Source of the DNA: Shewanella saliphila
GTDB taxonomy: Bacteria > Pseudomonadota > Gammaproteobacteria > Enterobacterales > Shewanellaceae
Assembly: GCF_014648295.1 (NCBI RefSeq)
Contig: NZ_BMQV01000002.1
Span: 124,001-188,000, forward strand
Length of the DNA stretch: 64,000 nt
Reading direction: 5' to 3'
The notes below the pieces were generated by a model. It was not told the DNA's origin, did not search any database, and saw only the letters and a program-made list of their open reading frames with translations. How positions within the stretch are numbered: position 1 is the first letter of the stretch; each line of letters begins with the position of its first letter. The translations under genes were made by a program, and so were the position numbers. Shown one piece after another: positions 35,302-44,410 of the stretch.

Positions 35302-35628
35302 GCGCTCAGCCTGTTAGAAAAAGGATAATCAACTTAGTTGGTTATCCTTTTTTATTGGTATAAACCCACCCATCTACGACTTCCCCCCCTCTTGGTGCTC
35401 AAACCTTGCTCGACTTTGGTCTATTTTGGCGCAAACAATTGTGATCTCTGTTGCGAAATATCCATTTGTGTGATGTGATCGCGCCGCAAATAGAAAACTT
35501 AATTGAACCTTAAAATGAGGTTGGGTTAAGTGAGCATAAATTCTCGGTAATAATGTTAGGGCTTTTGAAATAAGCTTGAACGATCAACAGCGCCTAATGA
35601 CCTACAACACAAAGTTGGAATTGCAGTC
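35302..35628. other. Intergenic region between hemL and nhaD
   Basis: Apart from the hemL terminator (35318-35354) I see no gene. The remaining 270 bases form the leader of nhaD and hold GT-rich segments resembling half of a CRP site, but no complete site. Just before the nhaD start CAAC-ACAAA-GTTG can form a small hairpin near the ribosome site. I do not recognise a riboswitch. Confidence 0.5.
35318..35354 (+). terminator. Terminator of pyrB-hemL
   Basis: AAAAGGATAATCAAC pairs with GTTGGTTATCCTTTT (one G-T pair) over a TTAG loop, and the T run continues after it. Confidence 0.85.
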
Positions 35629-36876
35629 ATGCTACATACTTTTCTTATCTCTCTTGCGGTGCTCGCACTGCTCAGTATCGTGCTCGAAGAAGTTACTCAC
35701 ATTAACAAAGCAAAAACCACTTTATTCCTTGGCTGTATCGCCTGGATAACCTTGTTTATTGCCTCTGGCAGTCCTGAAAACAGTAAACTGGTTGGCGAAG
35801 AACTGAATGAAAACTTATTAGAGATTGCCACATTATGGCTATTTTTAATGTCGACTATGACCTTTGTCGCTTATTTAAACGCTAAAGGCATGATCCAGGT
35901 TTTAGTGCAAAAAATATTTCCGCAGCAAGTCTCTGTTCGCATGTTAATGCTGCAAGTTGGTTTGTTCGCTTTAGTGTTATCAACATTTTGTGACAACGTC
36001 ACCGCAACCTTGGTGTCTTTAGGCCTGCTAACTACCTTTAACCTCGACAATCAAATGCGTCGCCGCATGGCGGTATTGATTATTTTTGCGGTGAACTCAG
36101 GTGGTGTTGCGTTGATTACTGGCGATGTCACCACATTAATGATTTTCTTAGCCGGAAAAGTGCATATCTCTGAGCTACTGGTGTTGTTCATTCCTGCAGG
36201 GATAAGTGTTGGCTTGTTAGCAGTGCTGTTTTCACTCAAAGCTGAGGGCCATGTGAGCACCACGCCAATTGAACAAAGATACAATACGGTTGATATCGTG
36301 ATAGGGATAATCTTCTTTGCCACGATTATTTTAACCATGGCACTTAACGTACTGTTTGGAGTTCCACCTGTGCTGACGTTCTTATTTGGTTTGTCGGTCA
36401 TGTTCTTAGTTGGCCGTACAGACAAGAGTAACAGCGAGGAAGTACAGGTACTCGAATACATACGCCAGGTTGAATTTGATACCTTACTGTTCTTCCTAGG
36501 GATTTTATTATTGGTCGGCATGCTGAAAGAAATTGGTACGCTTAACTTATTAACCGACGTATACGGTATGTATAACCCAAGTATTTCTAACTTCTTCACC
36601 GGTGTTGGCTCAGCATTATTAGATAACGTACCACTCACGGCTGCGTTATTAAAAGCAGACCCAGTGTTAACCACAGTGCAATGGTTAGGCTTAACCTATG
36701 CTGTGGGTGTGGGTGGTTCATTATTAATTATCGGTTCAGCGTCAGGCATTATTGCCATGAGCAAAGTAGAAGAACTGACTTTTGTGAGTTATTTAAAATA
36801 CGTTCCTGCGTTGTTGTTATGCTACAGCTTGGGCTATGTATTAACCTTGTTTTTAGCTAACCATATTCACGGTTAA
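35629..36876 (+). CDS. nhaD: NhaD-type sodium/proton antiporter
   Basis: A 415-residue inner-membrane antiporter of the ion transporter superfamily, with about 11 helices. Signature segments are STFCDNVTATLVSLGLL and ALLDNVPLTAALL, the paired unwound loops of the cation site, and LITGDVTTLMIFLAGK. NhaD exchanges Na+ or Li+ for protons at alkaline pH and is common in marine and halotolerant bacteria. It stands alone with its own leader and terminator. Confidence 0.9.
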   Translation: MLHTFLISLAVLALLSIVLEEVTHINKAKTTLFLGCIAWITLFIASGSPENSKLVGEELNENLLEIATLWLFLMSTMTFVAYLNAKGMIQVLVQKIFPQQVSVRMLMLQVGLFALVLSTFCDNVTATLVSLGLLTTFNLDNQMRRRMAVLIIFAVNSGGVALITGDVTTLMIFLAGKVHISELLVLFIPAGISVGLLAVLFSLKAEGHVSTTPIEQRYNTVDIVIGIIFFATIILTMALNVLFGVPPVLTFLFGLSVMFLVGRTDKSNSEEVQVLEYIRQVEFDTLLFFLGILLLVGMLKEIGTLNLLTDVYGMYNPSISNFFTGVGSALLDNVPLTAALLKADPVLTTVQWLGLTYAVGVGGSLLIIGSASGIIAMSKVEELTFVSYLKYVPALLLCYSLGYVLTLFLANHIHG

Positions 36877-36900
36877 GGCGACGTTAGCAATACTTAATAA

Positions 36901-36936
36901 ACAACAAAGGCGCATTACGCGCCTGTGTTGTTTTAA
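36901..36936. terminator. Bidirectional terminator between nhaD and gspB
   Basis: ACAACAAAGGCGC (36901-36913) pairs with GCGCCTGTGTTGT (36919-36931), one mismatch, followed by TTTT. It separates convergent genes. Confidence 0.75.
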
Positions 36937-36951
36937 TCTACATGATACCGA

Positions 36952-37953
36952 TTAGATAGCTGGCACCCTAAATTGCTCACCATTAATATCTAAAATAATA
37001 TCTCTTGGGCGGATCTCAATAATCGTCAGTTTATTTTTAATCATGTCCCCTTGCTGAAGCTCTGCACCATCAACATTTAACCAACGGTTAGTTGGGTCTG
37101 TGGCATAAACATGTGCGTTAACATTAAACTCTGGCACCTGCAATTGCAGACTGGCGGGTAAGTCGCCATATTTAGGAATTTGGCGGTTACTCGGCGTTGG
37201 GATCGGATCAAGCTTAGCCTCTGTCATCCGTTGATTAACTGATTCCTCAAATTCGACTTCTTTAAGTGCGGTTTCAAACGCGGCCAATAAATTGTTTTGC
37301 TCATCAATCGACGGCGCTTTCACTGACGCAAAATCGACTTCTTGAGCCGCTGCGTTCACTTGCATACGCAACGCTTCAAGTTCAGCAAGTCCACGGCGGT
37401 TAGCATTAGCCCCTAAAACTATCGGTTCTTGTTGTGATGGTTCTGCATAAGATTGCGTTTGCTGGCGAGGACTATTTTGTGCAGGCGCTGATTGTTGCTG
37501 CGGATATTGCTGCGTGTTTACCGGAGCTGTATTAGCCTGTGAAACATATGCAGGGCCAGAATCTCGGTAATTGCTTGTCGGCACAGACATCGCCGTTTGA
37601 TTAAACGGTTTTGCTATTGGCAGTGCCACTTTACCCGCTAAGCGAACATCATCAGATACCGGAGTCATTGCTGTTTCAACCTTCGAAACTGGCGGGTTAA
37701 CTACTGCCGGTTTTGGTAAACTTTGAGCTGGAGCGACTGGCGCAATAGACTGCGTTGTAGGCGACACAAGCAGCAAGCTCATCCCCCAAGCAGCACCCAC
37801 TCCAACAAACACCGCAGTTGCCAGTAAACCGTACTTTTTTAGCGAGGCAGGTTTATTTGGCGGCGATGAATATTGTGGAGGGGTCGACATTAAATCGGCC
37901 ACATTGCCTTGCTGTTGTTTATTGCGATTAACGGCATCCAATAAAATCGACAT
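36952..37953 (-). CDS. gspB: GspB/ExeB-like general secretion protein
   Basis: A 333-residue protein with a short cytoplasmic N terminus (MSILLDAVNRNKQQ), one membrane helix (about 41-63), a long Pro/Gln/Ala-rich periplasmic linker (about 70-190) and a C-terminal GspB domain ending VPAI. This is the ExeB architecture. With GspA it helps the type II secretin pass or assemble through peptidoglycan. Its start overlaps the gspA stop by one base (TAATG), so the two are coupled. Confidence 0.88.
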   Translation of the reverse strand: MSILLDAVNRNKQQQGNVADLMSTPPQYSSPPNKPASLKKYGLLATAVFVGVGAAWGMSLLLVSPTTQSIAPVAPAQSLPKPAVVNPPVSKVETAMTPVSDDVRLAGKVALPIAKPFNQTAMSVPTSNYRDSGPAYVSQANTAPVNTQQYPQQQSAPAQNSPRQQTQSYAEPSQQEPIVLGANANRRGLAELEALRMQVNAAAQEVDFASVKAPSIDEQNNLLAAFETALKEVEFEESVNQRMTEAKLDPIPTPSNRQIPKYGDLPASLQLQVPEFNVNAHVYATDPTNRWLNVDGAELQQGDMIKNKLTIIEIRPRDIILDINGEQFRVPAI

Positions 37954-39623
37954 TAACGACGTTCCTCAGAAGCGCTTAATCTAGGGCCTTGTTGGCTCAA
38001 ATATAAATTAAGTTGTATTAGGGTTTGATTACCGGCAATGCCATCTGGTTTTAAACCATGCTGACGCTGAAACTGCATAAGTTGTTGCTCTAACTCACTG
38101 TCAAATTGAGTCAGCAAACGCGCGCGACGTTGGCTCACAATGGCTAAACTATTTTCTAACCACTGCACTTCAGCCACACTGGATGCCTGGCCGATTTCAC
38201 GCGGTAAAATACTGTCTGGCTGCCATAAAATCTCAAAAGTGCCGCTAAAGTGACGATCAAACCAATCTTTATTGACCCAAAATTGCTGCTCACCTAACTG
38301 CAGTAAGATTTGATCAACTTGACGCTCAACAATCACCCCGTAAAACACATTAGCTTGCGCATCTTGCAAATAAACAACGGCAGGATAATTGAGGCGCATA
38401 ATACTGTTCCAATTACCTTGTTGTTGGTAACAGGCTAGGTTTTGTTGTTGTGCAGCCTGACAAGCAGATAAACCAATGATGGGTTGCTTATCCCATAAAC
38501 CAAACAACCCAGCAAAAGCATTATCGATACTGTTACTTTGCAGCATTGCCTGACGTAATATTTGCTGATCTGCATTAACAGCAGGTGTTGATTGCACTGG
38601 AGCTTGTGGTTGTTGCACCTGTATAAGCGGTTTGTCTGCAGTAGTTGTAGTGATGGGTTCATCTACGGGTTGCTGAGCCTGAGCTGGAGGCAATGTAGTG
38701 GTAGCACTGAGGTTTTCGTCAATCGCTGTGCGATTAAACAAATAAAATGATAAGCCAAATGCCAGCACCAACGCCGCAGCGGCCACAAATGGCCAGCGCT
38801 TTTCACTAGACTCATCAATGTCACCTAACACTTCAACCGCCGCTTGATTAACCATCTTATGATCAATTGGCACTTTGCCTTGGCCATAACCGGCCATTAA
38901 CGCACGCTCACATAGTAAATTGGTTAATCGAGGAATACCGCCAGAGTGCTTATGCAATGCCGCTATTGCTTTACGGGTAAATAAAGGTTCATGGCGTCCT
39001 GCCACCTGTAACCGGTGCAACACATATAAAGCAATTTCTTCTCTATTTAACGGCAATAAATGATATCGAGCGGTGATACGCTGAGCCAACTGGCGTAAAT
39101 CTTGGCGCTTCAATAATTGCTGCAATTCAGGCTGACCAATTAAAATAACCTGTAATAGCTTTTTGGTGTTGGTTTCTAGGTTTGTTAATAAGCGCAGCTG
39201 CTCTAACACTTCCGAGCGCAAATGCTGTGCTTCATCAATAATCAGCACCGTATTGCGGCCATTTTTATGATTATTGAGTAAATACATGCTGATGAGATCT
39301 GTCAGCTGTTTTAAGGTTGGATTTTCACCATAACTAATTTCGAGCTCATCACATAATGTGGCTAATAGCTCTAGCTCGGTTAAAGAAGGATTAAGAATAA
39401 AAGCAGTATCGGTATTATCAGGTATTTGCTGCAATAAACAGCGTGAAACGGTGGTTTTACCCGTCCCAACCTCTCCTGTTAATAACACAAAACCGCCGGT
39501 TTCTCCCAAACCATAAGTTAGATGGGCTAGCGCCTCACGATGGCGGTCGCTTAAGAACATATAATGAGGGTTAGGCGCAATTGAAAACGGATTATCATTT
39601 AATCCATAGAAGGCTTTATACAT
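37953..39623 (-). CDS. gspA: GspA/ExeA-like AAA ATPase of type II secretion
   Basis: About 556 residues from ATG 39623 (MYKAFYGLNDNPFS), the typical ExeA start. The longer frame to 39686 has no family support. Walker A GEVGTGKTT is at 50-58 and Walker B LIIDEAQ is near 130. A membrane helix lies near 273-292. Beyond it come a C39-like periplasmic segment and a C-terminal peptidoglycan-binding domain (FQRQHGLKPDGIAGNQTLIQL). ExeAB remodels murein so that the GspD secretin can assemble. The other gsp genes are not in this window, as is usual for Shewanella and Aeromonas-type arrangements. Confidence 0.9.
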   Translation of the reverse strand: MYKAFYGLNDNPFSIAPNPHYMFLSDRHREALAHLTYGLGETGGFVLLTGEVGTGKTTVSRCLLQQIPDNTDTAFILNPSLTELELLATLCDELEISYGENPTLKQLTDLISMYLLNNHKNGRNTVLIIDEAQHLRSEVLEQLRLLTNLETNTKKLLQVILIGQPELQQLLKRQDLRQLAQRITARYHLLPLNREEIALYVLHRLQVAGRHEPLFTRKAIAALHKHSGGIPRLTNLLCERALMAGYGQGKVPIDHKMVNQAAVEVLGDIDESSEKRWPFVAAAALVLAFGLSFYLFNRTAIDENLSATTTLPPAQAQQPVDEPITTTTADKPLIQVQQPQAPVQSTPAVNADQQILRQAMLQSNSIDNAFAGLFGLWDKQPIIGLSACQAAQQQNLACYQQQGNWNSIMRLNYPAVVYLQDAQANVFYGVIVERQVDQILLQLGEQQFWVNKDWFDRHFSGTFEILWQPDSILPREIGQASSVAEVQWLENSLAIVSQRRARLLTQFDSELEQQLMQFQRQHGLKPDGIAGNQTLIQLNLYLSQQGPRLSASEERR

Positions 39624-39753
39624 TCGACCAAAAATCCTTATTTGAAACTGACGGCTCACGTTAATGCTTGTATCACAGCTTGTCAAAAGTTAGCCGTAAA
39701 AATCTAACTCTGGTAATATTTATGACACTTATTATTACACGTTGTGGTACGCC

Positions 39754-40986
39754 ATGAAGATTTATTTAGTAGGCGGGGCCGTGCGCGATTCCCTTCTTAA
39801 TCAACCTGTGGTCGACAAAGATTACGTGGTTGTGGGTAGCAGTGTTGAACAAATGCTAGCGCTTGGTTATCAGCAAGTTGGCAAAGACTTCCCGGTTTTC
39901 TTACACCCCAAAACACAACAAGAATACGCCCTAGCCAGAACGGAGCGAAAAACCGGTAATGGTTACCAGGGATTTAGTTGTGACGCCAATCAACAAGTCA
40001 CCCTTGAACAAGACTTACTACGTCGTGATTTAACCATTAATGCCATCGCTCAAGACGAACAAGGCAACTTGCTCGACCCTTACCATGGTGTTGACGATAT
40101 TAAGGCTAAGGTGCTGCGTCATGTTTCTAATGCGTTTATAGAAGATCCTTTACGGGTATTACGTGTTGCACGCTTTGCTGCACGTTTTCATCATTTAGGC
40201 TTTAGTATCGCACCAGAAACATTACAGTTGATGCGTGATATTGCCAATAATGGCGAACTTGAGCACCTCACTCCTGAGCGCGTATGGCAAGAATGCGATA
40301 AAGCATTAGCGAGCCAAAGCCCACACGTGTTTTTTGAAATATTAAGAGAATGCCAAGCGTTAGACGTGTTATTTCCTGAGATCGATGCCTTGTTTGGTGT
40401 GCCACAACCTGAAAAATGGCACCCTGAAATTGATAGCGGTATCCATACTTTAATGGTACTGGAACAAACCAGTAAATTGAGCACAAACAAAGCGGTCCGT
40501 TTTGCTGCGTTAGTGCACGACTTAGGTAAAGCGCTTACCCCTAAACAAGATTGGCCAAAACATCATGGCCATGGACAAAAAGGCTTAGCCGCAATCAAAA
40601 AGCTGTGTCAACGAATAAGAGTACCGAATGAATATCGTGATTTAGCGCTGTTAGTGAGCGACCAGCACCAAAATATTCATAATGCGTTTGAACTTAGAGC
40701 TGAGACCATCATCAAACTGTTCGATAAGGCAGACTTTTGGCGTAAACCTCAGCGGCTAACCGACTTATTATTATGTTGTCATGGCGACATAAGAGGGCGT
40801 ACCGGATTTGAGCAAGCACAGTATCCGCAGGCTGATTATTTACAGCATTGTTTGCAACTAGCAAACCAGGTTGATGTGCAATCGATTATCGCTGAAGGGC
40901 ACCAGGGTGCGGCAATAAAAAGCCAATTACAATTAAAACGCATAGAACGTGTTAATGAGTATAAATTACAATTGGTTAAAAAATAA
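39754..40986 (+). CDS. cca: Multifunctional CCA tRNA nucleotidyltransferase
   Basis: About 410 residues from ATG 39754 ([12 protein letters not shown]). It adds or repairs the 3' CCA of tRNAs. The catalytic head has GGAVRD and the DxD in DKDYVVVG, followed by RRDLTINA and the neck motif [15 protein letters not shown]. The C-terminal HD domain ([10 protein letters not shown]) gives the phosphodiesterase and phosphatase activities of the enteric-type enzyme. It is divergent from gspA. Confidence 0.97.
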   Translation: MKIYLVGGAVRDSLLNQPVVDKDYVVVGSSVEQMLALGYQQVGKDFPVFLHPKTQQEYALARTERKTGNGYQGFSCDANQQVTLEQDLLRRDLTINAIAQDEQGNLLDPYHGVDDIKAKVLRHVSNAFIEDPLRVLRVARFAARFHHLGFSIAPETLQLMRDIANNGELEHLTPERVWQECDKALASQSPHVFFEILRECQALDVLFPEIDALFGVPQPEKWHPEIDSGIHTLMVLEQTSKLSTNKAVRFAALVHDLGKALTPKQDWPKHHGHGQKGLAAIKKLCQRIRVPNEYRDLALLVSDQHQNIHNAFELRAETIIKLFDKADFWRKPQRLTDLLLCCHGDIRGRTGFEQAQYPQADYLQHCLQLANQVDVQSIIAEGHQGAAIKSQLQLKRIERVNEYKLQLVKK

Positions 40987-41192
40987 CATTCGTGTTACAA
41001 CTATCTTTACTACTTTGATAGTAAAAAAGCGAAAAAATGCAATTTTTAGCGGTGAATAAGCAATAAATCACTAAGATTTATATAAAATCGATAAAAAAGA
41101 GTAGTTTTAAGCCAGTAGACTTGCAATTTTCATTTATTTCGTTATTTTAGATAAATAATCTTATATTTGCCTATAGCAAATAAAAAAAACTG

Positions 41193-41201
41193 TGACATAA
41201 T
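41193..41201 (+). promoter_or_regulatory. Extended -10 promoter of lpp
   Basis: TGACATAAT contains an extended TG and a CATAAT -10 box. The -35 region is poor and A-rich. It would start transcription about 57 nt before the lipoprotein ATG. Confidence 0.5.
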
Positions 41202-41202
41202 T

Positions 41203-41231
41203 ACGCCGTTGCAAAGGCAGACGCCGTTGCA
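41203..41231. repeat. Direct repeat in the lpp leader
   Basis: ACGCCGTTGCA occurs at 41203-41213 and again at 41221-41231, separated by AAGGCAG, an 18-bp period. Both copies lie in the presumed 5' untranslated region of lpp. Confidence 0.75.
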
Positions 41232-41265
41232 CTATTTAACAACCTATATATTAAGGGATTTACCC

Positions 41266-41532
41266 ATGAACAAAAAAGTACTGATGATTGCTGGTGTTGC
41301 GATGACTGCTTTATTAGGTGGTTGTGCTAACACTACTGCTTTAGAAGAAAGCGTAGCAAACCTAGGAAACAAAGTTGATCAACTATCAGCAGAAGTTGGT
41401 TCTTTAAAGTCTGAGCAAAGCAAGCTATCTGCTGATGTTAAAGGCGCTAAAGCTGCTTCTATGGACGCACAAGCCGAAGCTAAACGTGCTAACGACCGTT
41501 TAGACAACATGGCTTCTTCTTACAAAAAGTAA
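41266..41532 (+). CDS. lpp: Major outer-membrane (Braun-type) lipoprotein
   Basis: An 88-residue lipoprotein starting at ATG 41266, with AAGGG 9 nt upstream. The signal peptide ends with lipobox LLGG-C20. The mature 69 residues are heptad repeats rich in Ala, Ser, Lys and Asp (ESVANLGNKVDQLSAEVGSL), which form a trimeric coiled coil. The C-terminal lysine (SSYKK) can be joined to meso-diaminopimelate of peptidoglycan by L,D-transpeptidases, as with E. coli Lpp. It is 10 residues longer than the E. coli protein. The AT-rich promoter suggests very high expression. Confidence 0.88.
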   Translation: MNKKVLMIAGVAMTALLGGCANTTALEESVANLGNKVDQLSAEVGSLKSEQSKLSADVKGAKAASMDAQAEAKRANDRLDNMASSYKK

Positions 41533-41875
41533 GAATTGCTATTAAAAATTAGCTTATATTAATAGGTTGATTATTAGGGCTTGATTGTTGATTAACTACT
41601 TAGGTAGCCTTCAACGTCAAGCCTTAATTATTTGTGAAACATAAAGAATCAAGCAGTATTAAGCAGTTAATCTAAACATTTCCTACAACTCCACACCTGT
41701 GCAAACAGTATTTCCCCGATGCATTGTTCAACCATTTAATCTTTCTAAACAGTCCTATAGAAATCTTAGTCTCTGGCCGCAATAGTACCTAACAGCGAAG
41801 CGCCTAATACTCTAAGGCTCTCGCCGCACCTTTATCTTATCGTTTGTTATCACTTGTCATCAGATTAGTTTTTTA
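41533..41875. other. Non-coding gap between lpp and the RlmA-like gene
   Basis: 343 bases without a gene. The first third holds the probable lpp terminator (41576-41634). I find nothing recognisable in the rest. A 97-codon plus-strand frame starting at 41844 lies mostly antisense to the RlmA-like gene and is rejected. Confidence 0.6.
41576..41634 (+). terminator. Probable lpp terminator
   Basis: AGGGCTTGA ... TCAAGCCT (41576-41623) forms a long hairpin with inner pairs GTTGA/TCAAC and CTAC/GTAG and a small bulge. A T/A-rich tail follows. Confidence 0.5.
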
Positions 41876-42709
41876 TCAGCGCTTCTTAAGCGTAATGATC
41901 TGCCAATCAAACTCAAGTTCAGATATCGCAGTCGCTTTGATTTTGTGCTTTAACTCATCATTAGCCCGCCAGCCAAACACCGACATTTCTAACAACGTGA
42001 GCGCTTGCTCGCCAGCTACAGATTGGGTAAAACTCACTTGCTGCTGTGATTCAATCTCAAGCTCATTCGGTAAATTAAGCTGTAACGGCTTTTCGACCAA
42101 ATCAGGATACACTTGCTGCTTAATTTGCCATAAATGACGCACACCAGGCTGTAACATCAAAATTCGGCCATCATCCTTTAATACTCTAATACACTCTTTC
42201 CCTTTTAAGAGTGAATCGAACACGGTAACGACATCCATTGATTGAGTCGCAAAAGGCAGTTTTTTTAGCGCGGCTAAAATAAGTTTTGCTGGGGTTTGTG
42301 CTTTAGCCGCTGCAAATATTGCATTCTCGGCGTCGGTAATCCCCCAATGCTCACACGCAACACCAGCCTCTGCAACGGCAGGCACTAGCTGGCGTAAGTA
42401 ATAGCCATCGGCACACTGGTAGTCCAGATGCTCAAAAGCCTGATCACTGCTGGCATTTATTACACTTAATAACCTTGCTTGTAATTGTGTAATAAGCGGT
42501 GCGAATAGCCCTGATTCCAACAAAAAATGACGCCCACGCATTTGCTGGCGCGACAACACTTGAGGTTTAGTTTTGGTATTACTCAGTAACGGCCAATAAC
42601 CTTGCGTATGTTTATCAAAATGGTGTTTATTGTCACAATAAAATCCCATTGAAGCTTGATGTTGATTTATCGGTGCAGCGCACACTGGGCATAATAGCGG
42701 TAGAGTCAT
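41876..42709 (-). CDS. RlmA-like protein (23S rRNA guanine-N1 methyltransferase family), degenerate SAM site
   Basis: About 277 residues from ATG 42709 (MTLPLLCPVC), with AAGG 6 nt upstream. The N-terminal zinc finger is intact (C-P-V-C, then Y-C-D-N-K-H-H-F-D), and C-terminal segments LLEMSVFGWRA match RlmA of E. coli. The methyltransferase core differs: the SAM-binding motif DIGCGEGYY of E. coli is DYQCADGYY here, and the RIYAPCK segment is lost (TVFDSLLKG). It may be inactive or have changed specificity. No symbol is given for that reason. Confidence 0.75.
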   Translation of the reverse strand: MTLPLLCPVCAAPINQHQASMGFYCDNKHHFDKHTQGYWPLLSNTKTKPQVLSRQQMRGRHFLLESGLFAPLITQLQARLLSVINASSDQAFEHLDYQCADGYYLRQLVPAVAEAGVACEHWGITDAENAIFAAAKAQTPAKLILAALKKLPFATQSMDVVTVFDSLLKGKECIRVLKDDGRILMLQPGVRHLWQIKQQVYPDLVEKPLQLNLPNELEIESQQQVSFTQSVAGEQALTLLEMSVFGWRANDELKHKIKATAISELEFDWQIITLKKR

Positions 42710-42748
42710 AGCAAACCTTAACTCGAGATAACAAACAGTTACCAATAA

Positions 42749-42780
42749 TGAAAACAAAAAACGGGCATTGCTACCCGTTT
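42749..42780 (-). terminator. Terminator of the folB-folK-uppP transcript
   Basis: AAACGGG (42759-42765) pairs with CCCGTTT (42774-42780). On the minus strand it is followed by a T-rich run. It now lies beyond the MITE-like element as seen from uppP. Confidence 0.6.
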
Positions 42781-42790
42781 ATAAAGTGTG

Positions 42791-42996
42791 TGATTAACCT
42801 GAGCTCGGGATAAGGGATGAACTTATGCTATTTAAAATCAAGATGTTACCCATTCTCACTTTCAAGCTTGTCATTTGTTCAGCTAACAAGGCGAATTGAC
42901 GCGTCAATAGCTAGCCTATTGTAAGTCGATTCAACGCAGTTAGCAGGACAAAGGACTGTTTGAAAGGCGTTTATTATCCCGAGCTCAGGTTGATTA
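42791..42996. mobile_element. MITE-like element with terminal inverted repeats and target duplication
   Basis: A 194-bp element (42797-42990) bounded by perfect 17-bp inverted repeats, ACCTGAGCTCGGGATAA (42797-42813) and its reverse complement (42974-42990). It is flanked on both sides by the direct repeat TGATTA (42791-42796 and 42991-42996). It codes for nothing. The interior has a further imperfect inverted repeat (TTTGTTCAGCTAAC near 42873 versus GTTAGCAGGACAAA near 42939) centred on TAGCTAGCC near 42910, so the RNA can fold into a long hairpin. Features fit a non-autonomous insertion (MITE); the family is unknown. Confidence 0.7.
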
Positions 42997-43022
42997 GTCT
43001 TATTTAATGTTTAGCCATCGTC

Positions 43023-43820
43023 TTAAAGGTAAAGCATCCCCAGTAATAAACCCCCTAATAGTAGGCGATAAATCACAAATGGTGTCATGCCAATCTGGCT
43101 AATAAACTTTAAAAAGTAATGAATACATAAATAAGCCGATACAAACGACACCACAACACCTAATCCAAGCGCTTGATAGTCTATTGCCGCAGGGCTTTCA
43201 ACTAAATCTTTAGTCACCAATAACGCAGCACCAAAACTCACGGGTATCGACATTAAAAACGAAAATCGGGCGGCGGCTTCGCGGGTTAAACCTAGCATCA
43301 GTGCGGCGGTCATCGTGGCACCAGAACGAGATGTACCAGGTATAAGCGCCATGGCTTGAGCGACACCAATCAATAACGCTTTTTTCCAGCCCATTTGAAA
43401 CTCGTTTAATTGCGCTTTTGACATTCTGTCGGCAAACCATAGCAACAAACCGAACACAATAGTGGTGGTTGCGATTACAAGTGTGTTTCTAAAATGAGTT
43501 TCGATAAAGTCTTTCGCTGTAAAACCAACAATCACGGCAGGGATTGTGGCTAAAATAATCCACCAAGCCAGCTTACTTCCCTGGCTAGATTTGCCAGTAA
43601 GACTCATAAACCAGGCTTTAGCTAAGGCAACAATATCGTGACGAAAGTAAATCACTACCGCGAATAAAGAGCCAGTATTCACAGCCACATCAAATGATAG
43701 GCCTTGATCTGCCCAGCCTAAAAGTTGCGACGGTAAAATTAAATGTGCCGAGCTAGAAATCGGTAAAAACTCAGTTAAACCTTGAATTAATGCCAGCAGA
43801 ATAACTTGAAGCGTTTCCAT
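43023..43820 (-). CDS. uppP: Undecaprenyl-diphosphatase
   Basis: A 265-residue inner-membrane phosphatase that recycles the murein lipid carrier and confers bacitracin tolerance. The two active-site loops are [17 protein letters not shown] near residue 15 and [19 protein letters not shown] near 160. About eight helices. In the same region E. coli has bacA, folB, plsY, tsaD and rpsU, so context agrees. It ends a minus-strand folB-folK-uppP run; a mobile element lies between its stop and its terminator. Confidence 0.96.
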   Translation of the reverse strand: METLQVILLALIQGLTEFLPISSSAHLILPSQLLGWADQGLSFDVAVNTGSLFAVVIYFRHDIVALAKAWFMSLTGKSSQGSKLAWWIILATIPAVIVGFTAKDFIETHFRNTLVIATTTIVFGLLLWFADRMSKAQLNEFQMGWKKALLIGVAQAMALIPGTSRSGATMTAALMLGLTREAAARFSFLMSIPVSFGAALLVTKDLVESPAAIDYQALGLGVVVSFVSAYLCIHYFLKFISQIGMTPFVIYRLLLGGLLLGMLYL

Positions 43821-43845
43821 ATTTGTCCTTGTGAAGATTCACTTT

Positions 43846-44370
43846 TTAAAGGGTTGATAACTTGATATTGGGTTGTAATTCAGCTGGGAACTCAAACGCT
43901 ATCGGCCATAAGCTTTGACATTGTTTGTCATAAGCTTGCCAAAGTGCGTGATAACTTTTTTGTGCTACCGGATGGTTCAAGTTAGGGGCAACTTCAGCAA
44001 GAGGCCATAGTACAAAGGCATTAAATAAAATTTCGCCACGAGGCAGCTCTACCGGCTCGTCACAAACCGTGTCGTCATACAAGAGTAAGTCGATGTCTAG
44101 GCTACGCGGACTGAACTTTTTCTCACCTCTAATTCGCCCGTTAGCCTGTTCAATACGCTTAAACGTTGCAACAACCTCTCCAATAGCCAGATCGGTTTCT
44201 GCCACTGCCACCATATTTAAAAAATTGGTGCCTTTAAAGCCAACCGACTCGCTTTCAAATACCCGCGACAACTGCAAAGGGCCAAAATATTGCTGTAAAT
44301 CTAATAAGCCAGCTTTAAGGTGCTGCTCAGGCGAGATGTTCGTCCCTAAGCTGATGTAAATACGTGCCAT
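43846..44370 (-). CDS. folK: 2-amino-4-hydroxy-6-hydroxymethyldihydropteridine diphosphokinase
   Basis: A 174-residue kinase that transfers diphosphate from ATP to hydroxymethyl-dihydropterin in folate synthesis. Motifs: YISLGTNISPEQHL at the N terminus, ANGRIRGEKKFSPRSLDIDLLLYDD in the centre (ATP and Mg2+ binding Asp pair DID), then LPRGEILFNAFVLWPLAEVAP. It follows folB by 40 bp on the same strand, so two successive folate steps are encoded together. Confidence 0.93.
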   Translation of the reverse strand: MARIYISLGTNISPEQHLKAGLLDLQQYFGPLQLSRVFESESVGFKGTNFLNMVAVAETDLAIGEVVATFKRIEQANGRIRGEKKFSPRSLDIDLLLYDDTVCDEPVELPRGEILFNAFVLWPLAEVAPNLNHPVAQKSYHALWQAYDKQCQSLWPIAFEFPAELQPNIKLSTL

Positions 44371-44410
44371 TGGCTAACCTAAATTGCTAATACGATAAAA
44401 AGAAACACTG

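Noticed and set aside
35420-35500. CRP-like site upstream of nhaD
   Set aside because: Only TGTGA half-sites are seen; no matching TCACA half at the right distance.
41844-42137. 97-codon plus-strand frame
   Set aside because: It runs antisense to the RlmA-like gene, which has recognisable family motifs.
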